The position numbers and the translations under genes were made by a program. This document shows, piece by piece, positions 1 to 13,931 of a stretch of DNA of 64,000 nt; positions within the stretch are counted from its first letter, which is position 1, and the number at the start of each line of letters is the position of its first letter. The stretch covers positions 8,919,294 through 8,983,293 of the forward strand of contig NC_059482.1 in assembly GCF_018139145.2 (NCBI RefSeq). Direction: 5' to 3'. The DNA is from Gymnogyps californianus. Its lineage: Eukaryota; Chordata; Aves; Accipitriformes; Cathartidae. The notes beneath the pieces were generated by a model, which was not told the origin of the DNA, did no database searches, and saw only the letters and a program-made list of their open reading frames with translations.

Positions 1-3000
1 TGCTTCCTAGAAACATATCAATACTCTCCAAACAATGAGCAAATTAAAATATAATAAAGCTACTAGTGAGAAAAGTGTTTCAGTTAAATAACGTAAATTT
101 GGAAGATCAGAATATTTTATGAGCACTTTGAAAGAAGCTTGAATTAATCTTTTAAAATTAGACCAGTACTACATTAAGACAGTTTAATGCACAATTGTAA
201 ACACCAAGAGGTACCAAGACACAGTATGTCATCAAAGGATTTCTCTGTCCCATCATAAGAATGAAAAAATGTTTTGAATATGTTCAGGCACGCTGATGGC
301 TCTAGACTAGAACTCCAGAGGTTATAAAAAAAGAAAATCTTTAAGTAATTGAATATGACCATCCATCATATGCCACAGGAATAGCTAGAAATATTGGCAA
401 GATTTTCCTCCCTGAAGGCTTTCAGAGTAAAAGCAGCCTTATGATTGTGCTGTGGTTATAGGACTAAAAGGTGGAAAGATTGTATAAAAATATGGGGAAA
501 ACAGCTGAAGGAATTCAATACATCATTATGTAGTCCATATGAAAGGTTTAAGAGACTCTGGCCTTCTGTAGCAAAAGTGACTTCTGCTTATGTTAATCTA
601 TTCTTCCAGAAAAGATAAACCTTGTTAACATTTTAGAGTTGTTCATCTTAGTACAAGTAAATGTGTGTATGCTGCAGGGAAGATTTCAGAGTAGGTTGGC
701 TAGCTTTATGGTCTTTGATGAACCAAACCAAAAACCTAAAAAGGAGTGCATGAAGGTATAATTCACTACCAAATGATTTTGGAAATGAAAGTCTTTCACT
801 CAGCTCCTTAAAAGATTTGCCTTTTATGCTTATTAAATGACAGATGGCAATTTGCAATAGAGGAACAAATGTTAAAATTATTAATTATGACTGATTTTAA
901 TATTTACAGATGTAATAGTACTAGTGTTTTATTATTCGGTTATCTTACACCACGAGGGGAAATCTTTTCTTTGACAGATTCTTATAACCATGATATGCAA
1001 TCTAATGTATTACTACAATGAAAACCCTCTAAGACTGAAACTAGATGGAATTAGATGAAAACCAGAAGGTTATCATAGTTGTCTTTATTAAAAACATACT
1101 GCTCATTCTCATCTTTTGTGACTTTGTGGTTTTGTTTTTGCTTATTATTTTAAATCCTCCAAATCATCAGTCCTAAAATGTTGATACGTATTTGTTAAAC
1201 ACTTTTTCTACTTCTTCTACTTTATCTAGTCTGATAACAAAATAACAGCTATTGAAGTTTCTTTAGTACCATAATCTTATGAAAACAAAAACTGAGAAAA
1301 TACCAGTGACATTTTTTCACTTTTTAAATTGAATATTATACAGGGAATTACATTAAGTGCACCTGTCCAATTGTCTTACATTCAATGAAGATCGAAGACA
1401 AAAGCAAAGCAAGAACAGTGAATTATTTTAGTGAACTAAGAAGGGTTTACATGCTACAGAATGGGAAAAATAGTAGGGAAGGAGTATATAAATTGTAGTT
1501 AGTTCCTAAGTACTCCTGCTGACTCCTTCATCCAAAGGGACTGATAAAAAGATAGAATAGTTATAAGATTAATATATCCGATTTGAAATGGACAAAGACA
1601 GTATTGGCTAAATTGTTGAGTGCATAAACTAATGTACAGAGAAATTGAGTTTCAAGATGAAATCTTAAAGAGAATTTTTCTTATTGATAAAGTATTTTTG
1701 AGAAAGAGGTGAAAGACTTCTTAGGTAAATATTACAGAATTCAGTATCCAGAGAACATGATTCATTATTTCACCATCCTCTGAAGCATACTTTAAAAGGA
1801 TCTGCTTTGTTTCCTACATTCAGAAACAAAAATTTACATAGCACTGTGTGTCCTTCCAAATTTTGGATAGCACTGTGACAGATTCCTACTCTGGGAGAAA
1901 TTTATCCCCAAGAAATACCGATTATCTTTCTTGACGTACATCAAGACACTGATAGCGTTCTTTCATTGTCTTGAACTTTTCCTGTAGGGCTTGCCTTTAC
2001 CCTTGTTTTAACAGTAATGTTAAAAATAGTTGGATATATTGTGAATTCAAGCTGTGATGATATTCCCCCCTGCCCCCATTCGGCCTATAGGTCTCCTCCT
2101 GTCATGCCACTTGATTTCTGTTCTGCAGAGAAGTTTTGTAATTTTAAAGCTGAACCTTTATTTACAAGCGTCCAAAGAAGAAAGTCTTGGTGCAAGAGAA
2201 TGAACAAAAATTTCATATAAAAGGCATTGGAATAGGAGATTAATTTTTTAAAGCATCATAAAGTGGTGACGTTCTTGCACAATTACCTAATTTGAGCTCT
2301 AATTTATGGAAACAAACTGGATGCTTCTGCTGATTTGACTGAGATTTTTTTTTTTTTTTTGCTATCCTTTAGATTTTTTTTGTTTTGTTTTGCTTTACTA
2401 TCCTTTATATTTTACATTAGGGATGAAGGACTAAGGCAGGATTTATCCGTTGCAGAACTAGTGCTCGTGCTTTTATTTCATGGCTTGACTCCTTGCATTA
2501 CTATATAATATCACACTTGTTTTTCTTCTGGCAATCTATTTTTTTCACTCAATTACCTTCAAATTTGTCCCTGAGTGTTTTACCTGATTACCACTTTGCA
2601 ATATCAGTGTTTTCTCACTCCATGATCTCCTTAGCCTCTCCTAGGCTTCTCTGTTCTTTGCCAGTTCTCAGGTATAACTAATTTTCCTCTTCCTATGTGG
2701 TTAAAACCAATAGCATAGACACCCTCTACCCTCTCCTGTTCTTCTATCGTGCATATCACCGTGATTCCTTTTGGGGTTTTGCTACGGACTAAATCTGTTA
2801 TGTCAGCTTGGAAATGCTGACCTGTTGTCTTCCTTGCACCTTCATCACATTCTTCATGGTGTAAACCTCTTCACAACTTCAGGTGTTCTTTCATGTGATA
2901 ACTTTGTCTTTGGAAGTCTTGTATTAGTTGTTGCTCTCCCACAGTAGACAAAATAATTTTATTCTCTACTTTCCCCTTTTCAGCACGTCTGTAAATGCTG

Positions 3001-3308
3001 AATTGTCTGAGTTCGATGCTTATTTCCAGGAATATTTTTCATATGGGGTCTTCCCTTTCAAGTTATAGTTGTTTATGCTCTCATTTTATATAGAAAAAGG
3101 ATGTTAGAATAAATGGTCAATTTCTTTTAGCACTCTACACCAAAGAACTAATAATCACATTTTTTTCTGCCATGGAGTTACATGTGAAACACACTTAACA
3201 ATTTACAGCGGTAAGCAACTGTTTACTTATTATTTACATTAGCTGTGAATTGTAGAAAGCGTATTATGTATCTTCTCTAGTACCAAACTGTTACACTATG
3301 AGATGATG

Positions 3309-3358
3309 TGGGTTTTTTGGTTTTGGGGGGTTTTGGGGGTGGTTTGTTTGTGGTTTTT
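3309..3358 (+). repeat. G/T-rich low-complexity tract
   Basis: G runs of 2-6 alternate with T runs on the plus strand, including GGTTTTGGGGGGTTTT (3319-3334). The G runs separated by T could allow a G-quadruplex on this strand. The same 16-mer occurs reversed at 7119-7134. Confidence 0.8.
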
Positions 3359-3947
3359 TACATCAATTCAATATATTTTTCAAATTATTTGAGAATCAGT
3401 TCTTTACTTTTCTACTGATCGGGATAGTTAATTAAAGTTTACTTCAGTATATTCTCAATCAGACCCATGCTGGAATCCTTCCAGAAATGTTGGTTAATAT
3501 ATTTTAGCAAGATACTGGAAATTTTATTCTGTTACAACTAACACTGGGGGGGGGAGGTTTTTTACGTCTTATTCAGCAATGATTAATCTAGTGTTGAATA
3601 ATAATTTTTAATTTCAATTTCTTGAATATATTTATTAATTTACCTCCTGCTAAGATGCTGCTTTAGATGCCACTATTTTGAATTTACTTCTGTACGTAAG
3701 TATCATTTGCATAATGGCATTAAGAGGTCCACTCATGAGTATATGGTAGTGGTACGTTGGACAGAGTGGATAGGTTGTAATTAGTGGCATCTGACCTTCA
3801 ACTTCATTAATATGCAAATAGAAATACTACAGGGTACAAAAGCATGGTGCTATTAAAACAGTCACTGCTGTGTGTAACAGATATTTCAGTCATGGTGACT
3901 TGTTTTTTATAGATATATTTTATACAGTAATATACCCTAATAGAGGG

Positions 3948-3967
3948 GTGTGTGTGTGTGTGTGTGT
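3948..3967 (+). repeat. (GT)10 microsatellite
   Basis: Alternating GT from 3948, followed by TATATATGTACATG. Simple dinucleotide repeat. Confidence 0.95.
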
Positions 3968-5556
3968 ATATATGTACATGTGGACAAGCAAAAGTGTGTT
4001 TACACTCCCTATAGCTAAAAGGGGGAAGCTAAATAAACAGAGCATATTTCTTTTTGTTTTTTCTTACATGACTTTTCTTTCCCTGAGATCCAGATATATC
4101 TAAAGCATATTCAAAGGTAGGAAAGTTGAAGATATTATAAATTCTGTTATTGAACTACTATGACTGAAATTCTACCAAAGCTTTATATAAGAAAGGTAGG
4201 CAGCGTATCAGATTGTTTTGTTTAGTTTCCCCAGGGACAGCTCATTTGTCAGAAAGGATTCCAAAATATTTTTTCTCAGCTCTATTTTGGGGATTTCTCT
4301 TCTGCATTCCCCTATGCGCTGTAGGTAGATAAGCCACATATCTGAAGATGTGTCTTAATTTAGCTGATTTGATTTAAAAATATGTTGAGTTAATCTTGTA
4401 TATTTCAAAGTGTATTTAGTTTTGATCCTCAGCCTCTTTGAGTAACATTAGGTATGTAAGGTGTGAGGAGGACCCCACCCCCAGCTAATACATATGAGCA
4501 GTAAGAATCTCAGTATGAGACATCGAGCCATTTTTTTTTAATCTGGTGGGACAATAGACTCCTAAAAGATAAATTGACATTTTACTGCAGTCTGATTAAT
4601 GAACAGGTACTGCCATTATTAGCAATTACCAACCAAATGACTTTTGACTCCAAAATCACTAACTGGATTTTCTGAATAAATAAGGTGATATAATACTAAG
4701 GTGATAACGTGATTTCTGTATTCTAAATGCAGTCATGCTGACCCTAAAGAAGCCACAAAGATTCCAGGATTTCAGGTGCTAAGCTCTGCTTATTGGATTT
4801 CAGTAGAAAATAGCTCTGCTTTATTAAGGAAACTAATAATATACTCTTGAACTTGATGTGATATATTGCAAATAAACTTAAGGGACCTGAGATTTTAAAT
4901 TTTGGAGGTCTGATTCCATATTTGTAATACATGGAGTAGCATAAATGTGTAAGGAATGTTAGCTTGTGGTTGAATAATGAAGTTTTGCATCTTTCTTAAT
5001 AGAGGTAATCACAAAGAAACAATTTTAAGTAGAAAATAATGTTCAGAGGTTCAAAGGCAGATATGCATATACCATGTGCTCATTGCCCACTTGTGTGTGT
5101 TTGGTTTTTTTAGGGAATATTTTTGACAGTGGTGGGAAGAATTTAAATGAATCAGCTAAAATAATGTGCTAAGTATTTTGTTTTTCTTCAAAGCAAGTTT
5201 CTTCATTGTTTAGCCTCTTAATTTATTTTTCAGACAGCCTCTTACTTTGTGAAGACAGCTTTTACTCACTTACAGATACTTCATAGGGTAGGACACAGTG
5301 TAAAGTCAGAACTTAAACACCAAAATGAAGTGGAATATATATGTATATAAAGCTGATTTCAGCAGACACTCTCCCTCTCAACAAACCTAGGCAACTCTTA
5401 AGCCCTATGCATGTAAAGTAAGCTTATCTTCCAAGAAGCTGGAATTCAGAGTATATGGTTACAAACAGATTTTCATTCTTGTATGACTAATTAGTGTATG
5501 TGAAAGACAGATGGCAATGTGTGAATTTGTATGGCATTAAGGGATATATAGATGCT

Positions 5557-5602
5557 CTTAACATGTAATTTAATTAGACCTTAACGTGGAATTTAATTAG
5601 AT
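5557..5602 (+). repeat. Direct tandem duplication, 23 bp x 2
   Basis: Two adjacent 23-bp units (5557-5579 and 5580-5602), both of the form CTTAAC..G.AATTTAATTAGA, agree at 20 of 23 positions. It is older than the duplications at 42.9 and 60.5 kb. Each unit has a TTTAATTAGA homeodomain-like core, but no function is implied. Confidence 0.85.
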
Positions 5603-6730
5603 CTAGCGTTACTTGTACTCAAATAAAAAGAAAGTTCTAAATCTCTTACAATTCATTTGGTTGATACTATTTCAGAGATTACTTCCCCTCTGCTACTCAG
5701 ACTGCTAAGAAATAAAATCACTGACTTTTTGTTGTTGTTGTTTGACATCATCGTTTCAATAATTAGATGTATACCATCAGTGATAAATGTTGCAGTGATT
5801 TTAAATATTTTTAACGGTCCTGCTATCCTTTCTATCTGTCCAGGTAGAGAAACAGACCAACTTCCAGATGAGCAGGCCAACCTTGAAATGCTGTTTGGGG
5901 AAGCGGGCAGGGAGGGGGAGGCGTTTTTCTGCTTTTCTGTCTCTTGCTTCATTGAGACTGCAAATCTGAACCAAGTGCCATTCACTTTCTAGTTATTTGT
6001 TTGAGTGTCCTTCGGTTCTAGGGTAACTTGAAAAAAATTACTGTAACCTGGCTTTTTTTAATCAAGTAGCAGCTGAAATTAGAATTGGCTGAATTTCTGT
6101 CAGTGATTTGGAATATTTTTCTATCTTTAAGATGTATACATTTATGTTAGTGTCAGTGACTAATAGGGATTATGCTAATAATTTACATTTTAAGGTAATC
6201 AGATTAATATGCCAGGTTTTTAAATACACTAGTAAATCCTACAAAAGTGTAAGAGGACGGAGATTGTGGAGAGAAAACAGAATATTTGAGAGAGGGGAAA
6301 AAAAGCTAGTGGCGTCCAAAACTGATTGTCCAACATGTTCTACCGTACTTTGCAAAATGGTGGAAATGTTTGATGGTTTCTGGAATTTTATCACAAAGGC
6401 AAAGGCTGCATTAACAGTTTTGTAACATTCCAAGTTATAGTACATCCACAATGTTTGGGAAGGTTAGTCACCTTCATAATCAATCAAATAAAACATTTGT
6501 GATAGAAAAGTAGTATGAATGGGGAGCAGGATGTGGGTACATTCCCCTTGGTGGCAGTAAAAGACATAGCATGGATAAGGTTTCCTGATACTATACAGTG
6601 TTAAGCAGTTAAGGTTTCATATCAACTTTCTTTCTTTTGGAGATCAAAAACTAGTATCAGAAACTAAATATCTTAGTTCTGTAGTGCTCAACTCACCCAG
6701 AATGTAAGAAATTAAAAATCAAATTTGTTT

Positions 6731-6777
6731 GGGGGGTGGTGGGGGTGGTGGTGGTGTATTTTTTTTTTTTTCCCCCC
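6731..6777 (+). repeat. (GGT)n G-rich tract followed by poly-T and poly-C
   Basis: GGGGGGTGGTGGGGGTGGTG (6731-6750) continues to 6756 and is followed by T13 (6759-6771) and C6. It has quadruplex potential on the plus strand. The pyrimidine run plus TGTTTCAG (6781-6788) looks like a splice acceptor, but no exon follows. Confidence 0.85.
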
Positions 6778-7064
6778 TCCTGTTTCAGAAAATGTTTGTC
6801 TCCAAAGAGCATGCCTGAAATTAAGAGCTGCAAGACATTCTGTGATAGCGGTCCCTCAGCTCTGTAGCAGAACTTGCTGTTTCTGAAAGAGATGATGTGA
6901 CATGGTTGCCTCTCACAGCCATATGATACTAAGCTCTTTCCAGTTGTATGTTCTGTTTTGCGCAGGTATAGTCACTAGCCCAAATAGCCATATGCTATGT
7001 TCTCCACTACGTGCTTATTATTTACTTGTGGTTGGAAAATCTAAGATCTAGTCTTTGCTCCCTC

Positions 7065-7155
7065 CTATTAAAAAAACCCAACCCAGCCCCAAATAGCATC
7101 GCTGTTTAAAACAAACAAAAAACCCCCCAAAACCCAAACAAAAAAAACCCTCCAA
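7065..7155 (-). repeat. A/C-rich low-complexity tract
   Basis: Runs of A separated by C runs, for example AAACAAACAAAAAACC then CCCCAAAACCCAAAC. On the minus strand it is G/T-rich and contains GGTTTTGGGGGGTTTT (7119-7134), also present at 3319-3334 on the plus strand. Confidence 0.8.
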
Positions 7156-7767
7156 CACCTTAGAGGGTTGATACAATTTGAAAGGTAGTATTCAGGATTG
7201 TAATTCTTCATTTGGGGACCCCCCTCCCAAAAAAAAAATCGATCTGAAATTATGGTCAGGTCACTGTACTTTATTTAGAGTTAGATACCAGGCTCATTCC
7301 ACATGATCTGCAGTACAGCAGTCAGGTGACATACAGGCAGTCTTTCCTTCTGATACCATGAAAGTTCCTTTTTTACAAAATATGCAACATTTGTACTGTA
7401 CTTGTATACTGTTTCTGCCATCCATTACAGCTAGTAAGACAGGTTGGGGTAGGATTTTAGGATGTAAATCTACATACGGAGATGCAGACTGTTCTATAGA
7501 AAGATGCATCTTTTTAACTTAAGTTTTAAGGATAAAAGATCAGGACTCATTTCTGAAAGCATTTGGGAACCTGAAAATGAAAATACTCATCTGCTTTGAT
7601 TATTTTTTTTAACTGGATGAGTGGTTAGGTGCACCTTGAAGTTCCCAAGTATCTCAAAATCTCTGCTTTAGATCCCCTTAATTCTTACAGCTGCATTTTT
7701 TTTTTTTTACTTAAAAAACAATCCTTTATAAAACCTTTATAAATTTCATTCAAAGCAAATAGTTAAT

Positions 7768-7791
7768 TTGTTGTTGTTGTTGTTGTTGTTT
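7768..7791 (+). repeat. (TTG)8 microsatellite
   Basis: Eight TTG triplets, then TTTCTAAAAGG. Confidence 0.95.
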
Positions 7792-10700
7792 CTAAAAGGC
7801 CTGTGCAGGGATCTTTAAGTGTAGTATTTTTCACCTCGAACATAGTCCAATTTTGTATATGACTTAGGAAGAGGAAAACTGCTTTCATCTAAATAAAGTG
7901 ACAGTGCACAGACACCCCAGTCACTCTTAGTTCTCTCAGACCATATACCTTAAAATTTACCAAACCTTTAATGAATTTTATAAGAGTGTTAGCTGGAAGT
8001 TACTGGTCGTCAATTGCAGCTGAAATCCATCCAGCTAAGCAATAAATTGCTTTGAATTAGTGTAATTGGACTTAGAGTAAAAGAATCATTGTGGTCAAAT
8101 GAAGAAGGAAGCACGTATGGTACAGTATTACTGTGTGGGACTTCAATTCCTGGAAAGAAAAAAACAAAAACCCAATACCTATAAACTTTAACTAATAATT
8201 ACAAAGGTTTTTGAAATCACAATCAGTGTTTTGGATAGCAAGAGTACAAGTTACAGAGAAATAAAAGTGCTCTGTAACTTTACAAAGGTTTACATTACAT
8301 TACAGATGGAAACCAACAGTAAGTCATGCTGAAATTCTCCATTTGACAAGAAAGGATTTTCCAATGCATGCATAGAAAAAACTCCACCTGTAACTACTGT
8401 AAAAGAGCGATTGCTGTTATTGTAACATACCACCATGATCAATGTGATAGAAAATTGCAATGAAGCTTATATTGATTTGCCAGTATATATGCAGAAGTGA
8501 TTACAAAAAAAATGTGATTAGTTATTAGCAGTGCATGCAGAGCTAGCACATGCAGCCTGACATGAAGAATCAGGGTTTTGCATGCCCACAGACCTCAAAT
8601 CAATAGGAAAGTAAGAACATGGTACGTGCAATCATTCTCTTGTAGAATGTGGATATCCATGCTGTGTTGTGTAAAATAGTGCTAGGCAGGTTTCTCATAT
8701 GTGAGAGGGTAACTGTTGTGAAGTAATTTGTGATCCTGTTCTCTGTGCTAGAAGAGCTCTATGGTGTGTTTATTGAGAGACAAGATTATTGGAAAAATTC
8801 TCTGTTCCAAAAATAGCAAAGAGTGGGGTTTTGCCTGTGAAAGTTATCTGTCTTACTCTGAACACAATTGGTTCAGCATCTACTGAAGACGAGAGGAAAA
8901 GAAAGTGTAGTTCAGCTATTTCAGGTTCTTAGTCCCACTGTGAAGGCTGTATGTTATCTCTGGTCTTAAGGTGAAGAGAAAGGAGAGGGGAAGTAGGAGT
9001 CCTCCGTCATCACCTTCCTTAGCCATCTTACACAAGTAGTAGCCAAAGTAGTCACCATGTTCAAGAGGCTGTGGTCACTGAACCTTTATCTCGTGCCTGG
9101 GACATTCTGTATTATTCTGTTACCTTTCTTATTATTAGGCAGCATACCAAGAATGTAAAAGGTACAAGCCAATGCAATACCATCTTACTTTATTTAGTAA
9201 AGTATTAGTTTAGTATTAGGTTTTTAGTAATTTCTGTCTCTTCAAGCATTTGGGTGCTATATTCTCCAACGAGTTTTCAGTGGTTTCAAGCATTAAGATG
9301 ATTTTTTAAAAAGTTTTAAAAAATTTTAAAAAGGTAAGATACTAATTTTAAGATAAAATTCACCTAGTTGAGTTCAAAATAAAACATACAACCTTCAGTG
9401 GCCTTTAAGAGTAATAACTTGAATTGGTACTGGTAAAAAAAGATACTTTTAATAGTTTCTTTACAGTATATGAGTGATAGTTTAAAGGATGGGCCAATTT
9501 TTTACCCTGTATCATCCTGTACTGTACAGAAACTGCACTCTCTCAGAGATACTTTCTGGAAGCATACCTTACAAATAAAATTTATTAAATAGTATATGTT
9601 TCTAGTTCTCATATGGCATCTTTCATATAGCCTATTGCAGAGGGCTTAAAGACACTGTTTGAGGATACATAGGTAAAATTGTCAGAAGCAGAACTTAGTG
9701 AAGGGTTAAGCAGAATGGAAAAATTGTCTTAGGAGTACTTAATGCACGGCATGTATTCTAATACAATACCTTGAATATTCCAAGGTCCTGCGGAAATAAG
9801 GATTGAACATTGCCATAAAAATATACTGTCTGTATTGTGTACCACATTAGGAAAGAATCTTTCAGAATGTTTGTTTTACTCAGTAAATAACACAGTTTAA
9901 TAATCACACCTGTATTTTACCTCAGTATGAAAGCATGTACATTAAACGAGAAGATGCTTACTATAATATATGTGTCATTCTTCAAAATTTCATGTCCCTT
10001 GAGCACTTTAGCTCTTATGAACTTCTTTAAATGGAGACACTGGAGAAGTGTCAAAAATGTTTTGGTTTTCATTTTGAATTACTCTATTTTTGGAGGGTTA
10101 AATGACACGTTTGCATCCATTCCAGGCTTATATATCAATCACCTATATAAATCACATTGCCAAAGCTCTCCCTTATCTGAGTGCATAGCAGAGTCACAAT
10201 AACTTCTCTTGGATCAATAAGCAACTTTTCACTCGAAACACTGCTCTCTGAGTTTCTAGTGTTTCTAGCTCCGGGTACAGCTAGATTGCTAAGTGACTGC
10301 TAGATTGCCATTACCGCTGTGCAGTTGTACTTGCTTCAGCCTGACTGAAAGCAAAACTTTAGAAGGTAAGCAAGAAACTGCACAGCTAGAGGGTGATCAT
10401 ATGTATGCTCTTTAGAAACAATATTATTAGCATTTTGGGCTTCCTAACTCTTCCTAACTCTAATTCCATGCCTTTGGCATGATCAGAAAAGGTGTATTTA
10501 GTTGTTATTCGGTGAAGTAGAATAGCTGTGCCTGCTGTTCCACGCAGTATTAATACCACGTAATAAACAAGCAGGGTTTGAATTCTCTCCCATGTGAAGG
10601 GATAGGTAGGCCGTTAAAGGTCTATATCTGGGTTTTTCCTTCTTACTCTTATTTAAAAAAAAAAAAAAAAGGGACTTTAGATCAGTAACTGTAATTTAAA

Positions 10701-13433
10701 TTAGTTTTAAATTAAACAGGTGCAAGGTGGTGTGAGGAGAAAGATGAGGCTTTAAAAAAAAATCCCATATTCTTGCTAATAACTGAGATTCTTTGTTCAA
10801 AATTCTGAAGGCTATGTGACATCCAACTGCCTGCATCACTGAGGAGCAGGAAAGAACTTTTTTTTTTTTCTTTTTTTTCCCCCCTGACACCTCACCCACC
10901 CCTTCCTTCAGACTGTTTTGCCTTCTTTATGGAATTAGTAATATAGAAGCAGTAAGATGGGATAATTATCTTTAGCAACTGGTTGTAGTTTAGGGGATGT
11001 AGTATTACATGGCATATTCATTGGAAATTCCTGGAGCAGTTACATAGCCAAGATCTATAATTAAAACTAAAATACTAATGGAAGAGTCTGATGGACCAGT
11101 TAAAGTGGCAGATACTAGGAATCAGGTAGATGGAGACAAAGTTTCTTTACACTTACCAGATAAGATATCTTTTTGGATTAAAGTATTTTGATATCCCATG
11201 ATCACAGGTACTTCTAGACACAATTTATACCTGAAACATTTTTGTACAGATTATAAAGTTATTCTATTTGATTAATGCCAATTTTTTACTTTCACCTACA
11301 AAACAGAAATGAAACTGGATAATCTGTGGCGAATAGTTCTCATGAAATCCAGTTCCCTAACTGGCTGGGTGAACTTTCATTTCCAAGCTCCTCTGGTTTT
11401 CACTTATATGAAAGCCAATTATTTGGAAGTTATGCTGGGGAAATGAAATGTCTGCAAGATCAGACACTATATTTTCAATGCAATTACTTCATGCTTCATT
11501 GCATAAAGGATATACAGATTTCCGTAAGACTTTTTCCGTCATTTGATACCAACTATCCATTTCTACAGTTACACAGAATATGAAAATATAGAGCAAAGCT
11601 GAAACTGTCATCTGCATGACACTTTATTTCTAGAAAAGCTTTGTATTTTATATGTGCTGTTTAAAAATATTTTTTTAATTTGACTTTGTACATGTCGAAC
11701 CCAAAGAATTACAAAATTAGTATAAGAAACTGCTAAGAATCACAGTTAAAATTTAGAGTGTCTAATTATTCTGAATATTTAATTCTTTTGAACAATGTGC
11801 TTCAGAAGAATCATTATCACACTGAATTTCCCAACATTGTCTATTATTTACAGAAGTGGCTATTCATGCCAGTGTAACCTCTGACATGATAAATGGGTTA
11901 GTAAATCCAAAGCGTATGTGCCCTTTTGGTAGCAGACGGCAGGCTACTGTCCGTTGAGGCATTCTCTGAATTCTCTAGTGGCCTTTACAAAGTTCATAAT
12001 TATTGAAGAGACTATTGTAGCGTTTCTTGTTCAGAAAAGTTCAATGAATATAGTAAAAAATAAACATACAAGTAGAAACACAAATAATTATTTTTATGTT
12101 GTTGTTTTTACATATAGAATGGATTCCTGTTTTTTTCAAGTCAATAGTAAATTCCAGTTGCCTTCAGTTTTGCCAAGATTTCATTCAAGGGCTGTGTACT
12201 AATGAAAACATTGTGAAAAAGTATGAATAATACTTCTCACAGACTCTTAACACTTCGCATCTTGTGGAATTAGGAAGTGGCCATGCTTTTCTTGGTTCAT
12301 TGTATTATAAATGTTCCTCCTTTGTACGTATCTACAAATATCTGTTCTGGTTTTATTATTCTGGTATAAATCCAGGTTATCGTTGTTCAAATAGAATTTT
12401 ACTGTATTCCATTAGGAATCACTGCTATCATCAAATCTCACAATGCCTTCACATATTTCACAACCGGTATTGTTGGCCTAAGGTGACATATTCTAGAGTA
12501 TGGTTTTATGCTTAGAAAAAGCATTATGTTTTTAATTCGAAGAATTTAAAATAAAGAATCTGTTAAAAATTGAAAAGTAGCATTTTAAAGATTCTGCATG
12601 TATTTAGAATTCTTATTTTTGAAGTATTTTTGAATATATTAAGAGAAACAAAGGATTGTTTTAGAACTTCTTAGACTTATTTTCTGTGTTTAGTTTTATC
12701 TTACGGCACTGGCAGATTTCATATTAGTAATGTAGAGCTAGGTAACCAGTAAAACTCTGTTTCATGATCCTTTAGATGATCACTTAGACCAGTTTAGATC
12801 ACTAGATATAGTTTAAATTATTTTTAAATTAATTACGTGCAAGGCAGTGTGCAGAGTAAGATGAAGTAGTAACAAAATTGATGGGTTTATTCTCTCTCCC
12901 TGGGAATTTGGAAACTTCCTTTTGCCTACCTATGCCTTTGATTCGTGTAATGTAGTTGCAGAAATCGAACAGAATTTTCTAAAACCTTGAATAAACTTTC
13001 TGTTACAGTCTAAGCTTCCTCTAAGCATAGTGACAGGTCAGAAGTAGTGGGCACTTAAATATGAAAGTACAGTTTAGAGTTTCTTTTCCATTATGTTTTG
13101 TTCATGAACAGATTGCCTAGATGGTCCTTCTTGTTAGCGATAATGCTCTTCCATACCCGATTGCTATTCCAAGCATGTTTTCTTCCTCAGATCAGTCAGA
13201 AATGCTAAGGATGAACAAGACTGAGGAAGTCATCTAGTGCCTAGGGAGTCTAACAGTATGTTTGGGAAAGGAGGGCAAAATAACAAAGCTACATTTCATG
13301 TTCTGGGAGGAGAGCTGTGGAGAAAAGCAGAATCTGCATTTGTGGCAACTATTTAAATGAACATATTCACAAGCTTATATTGAATGGCACTAAGCTTAAC
13401 ATTGGTAACTCTCTGGAAGTGTAGTCTATTTTG

Positions 13434-13931
13434 CTAATGGGAGTTGTGATAGGCTTTAGGTCTGTTCATTAGAAGACGGTTTCCTGCCTTTGATTTTTTT
13501 TTTTTTTTTCCTGTAGAAGTTTCCATTGATTTCAGTAGGAACTTCAGCACATGCAGATCAATGACAGGATATGTACTGGTGATGTAGTTGCTAAAAGCAA
13601 CAATAAGTAATAATAGTGGACTGTGTACTCCCAGCACTTTTCTGTATGCATTTTCAAATTGCAGAGGCTTTAGAAAACAAAAGAAATAAATTGCTTTGAA
13701 AAAAGCCATAATTGTTTGCTTAGCGAGCCATGAGAAGGAAGCAGTGAAGAAAAAAATATTTTGGGGGAAGAAATCTATAGGGCAATATAATAATTTTCCT
13801 GAAAAAAAGAAAGGTACTAGTGATTTCCTGAAGTGCGTTATTTTTAAAGAGCATGCCAAATCTGTTGTCTGTTTCCTAACAGTTGGCAATGAAGACTTGC
13901 GGTAATTTTGCAGTAATTTTACATTACACAT
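13434..13931 (-). other. Unexplained 165-codon open frame, probably not a gene
   Basis: An ATG-to-stop frame of 165 codons on the minus strand, the second longest in the window and the longest outside a repeat. The predicted product is rich in Phe, Leu, Ser and Lys, with hydrophobic stretches and a lysine run near its C-terminus encoded by the poly-T at 13492-13509. No domain or family is recognised. The start lacks obvious promoter context, and no splice structure is evident. A weak old-repeat match (TTCCATTGATTTCAGTAGG, about 13521-13539) lies inside it. It is most likely a chance frame in T-rich DNA. Confidence 0.25.

Larger units (their letters stand above)
1..13430. other. Unique AT-rich non-coding sequence, 1-13.4 kb
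   Basis: No coding gene, RNA gene or transposon body recognised. Apart from the simple repeats at 3.3, 3.9, 6.7, 7.1 and 7.8 kb and the duplication at 5.56 kb, the content is unique. Also present: an A16 run near 10655-10670, a T-rich pyrimidine tract at 10858-10884, an A/T-only palindromic stretch at 9302-9333 and a short inverted pair AGTTACAGAG/CTCTGTAACT at about 8250-8280. Open frames are short and unlike known proteins. The longest overlap each other on opposite strands at 5653-5992. Confidence 0.7.

Noticed and set aside
3870..4103. 77-codon frame with Val-Cys repeats
   Set aside because: The repeat residues come from the (GT)n microsatellite.
6759..6788. Splice-acceptor-like T13-C6 tract ending TGTTTCAG
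   Set aside because: No open exon with a donor and recognisable peptide follows. Pyrimidine tracts like this are common in such DNA.
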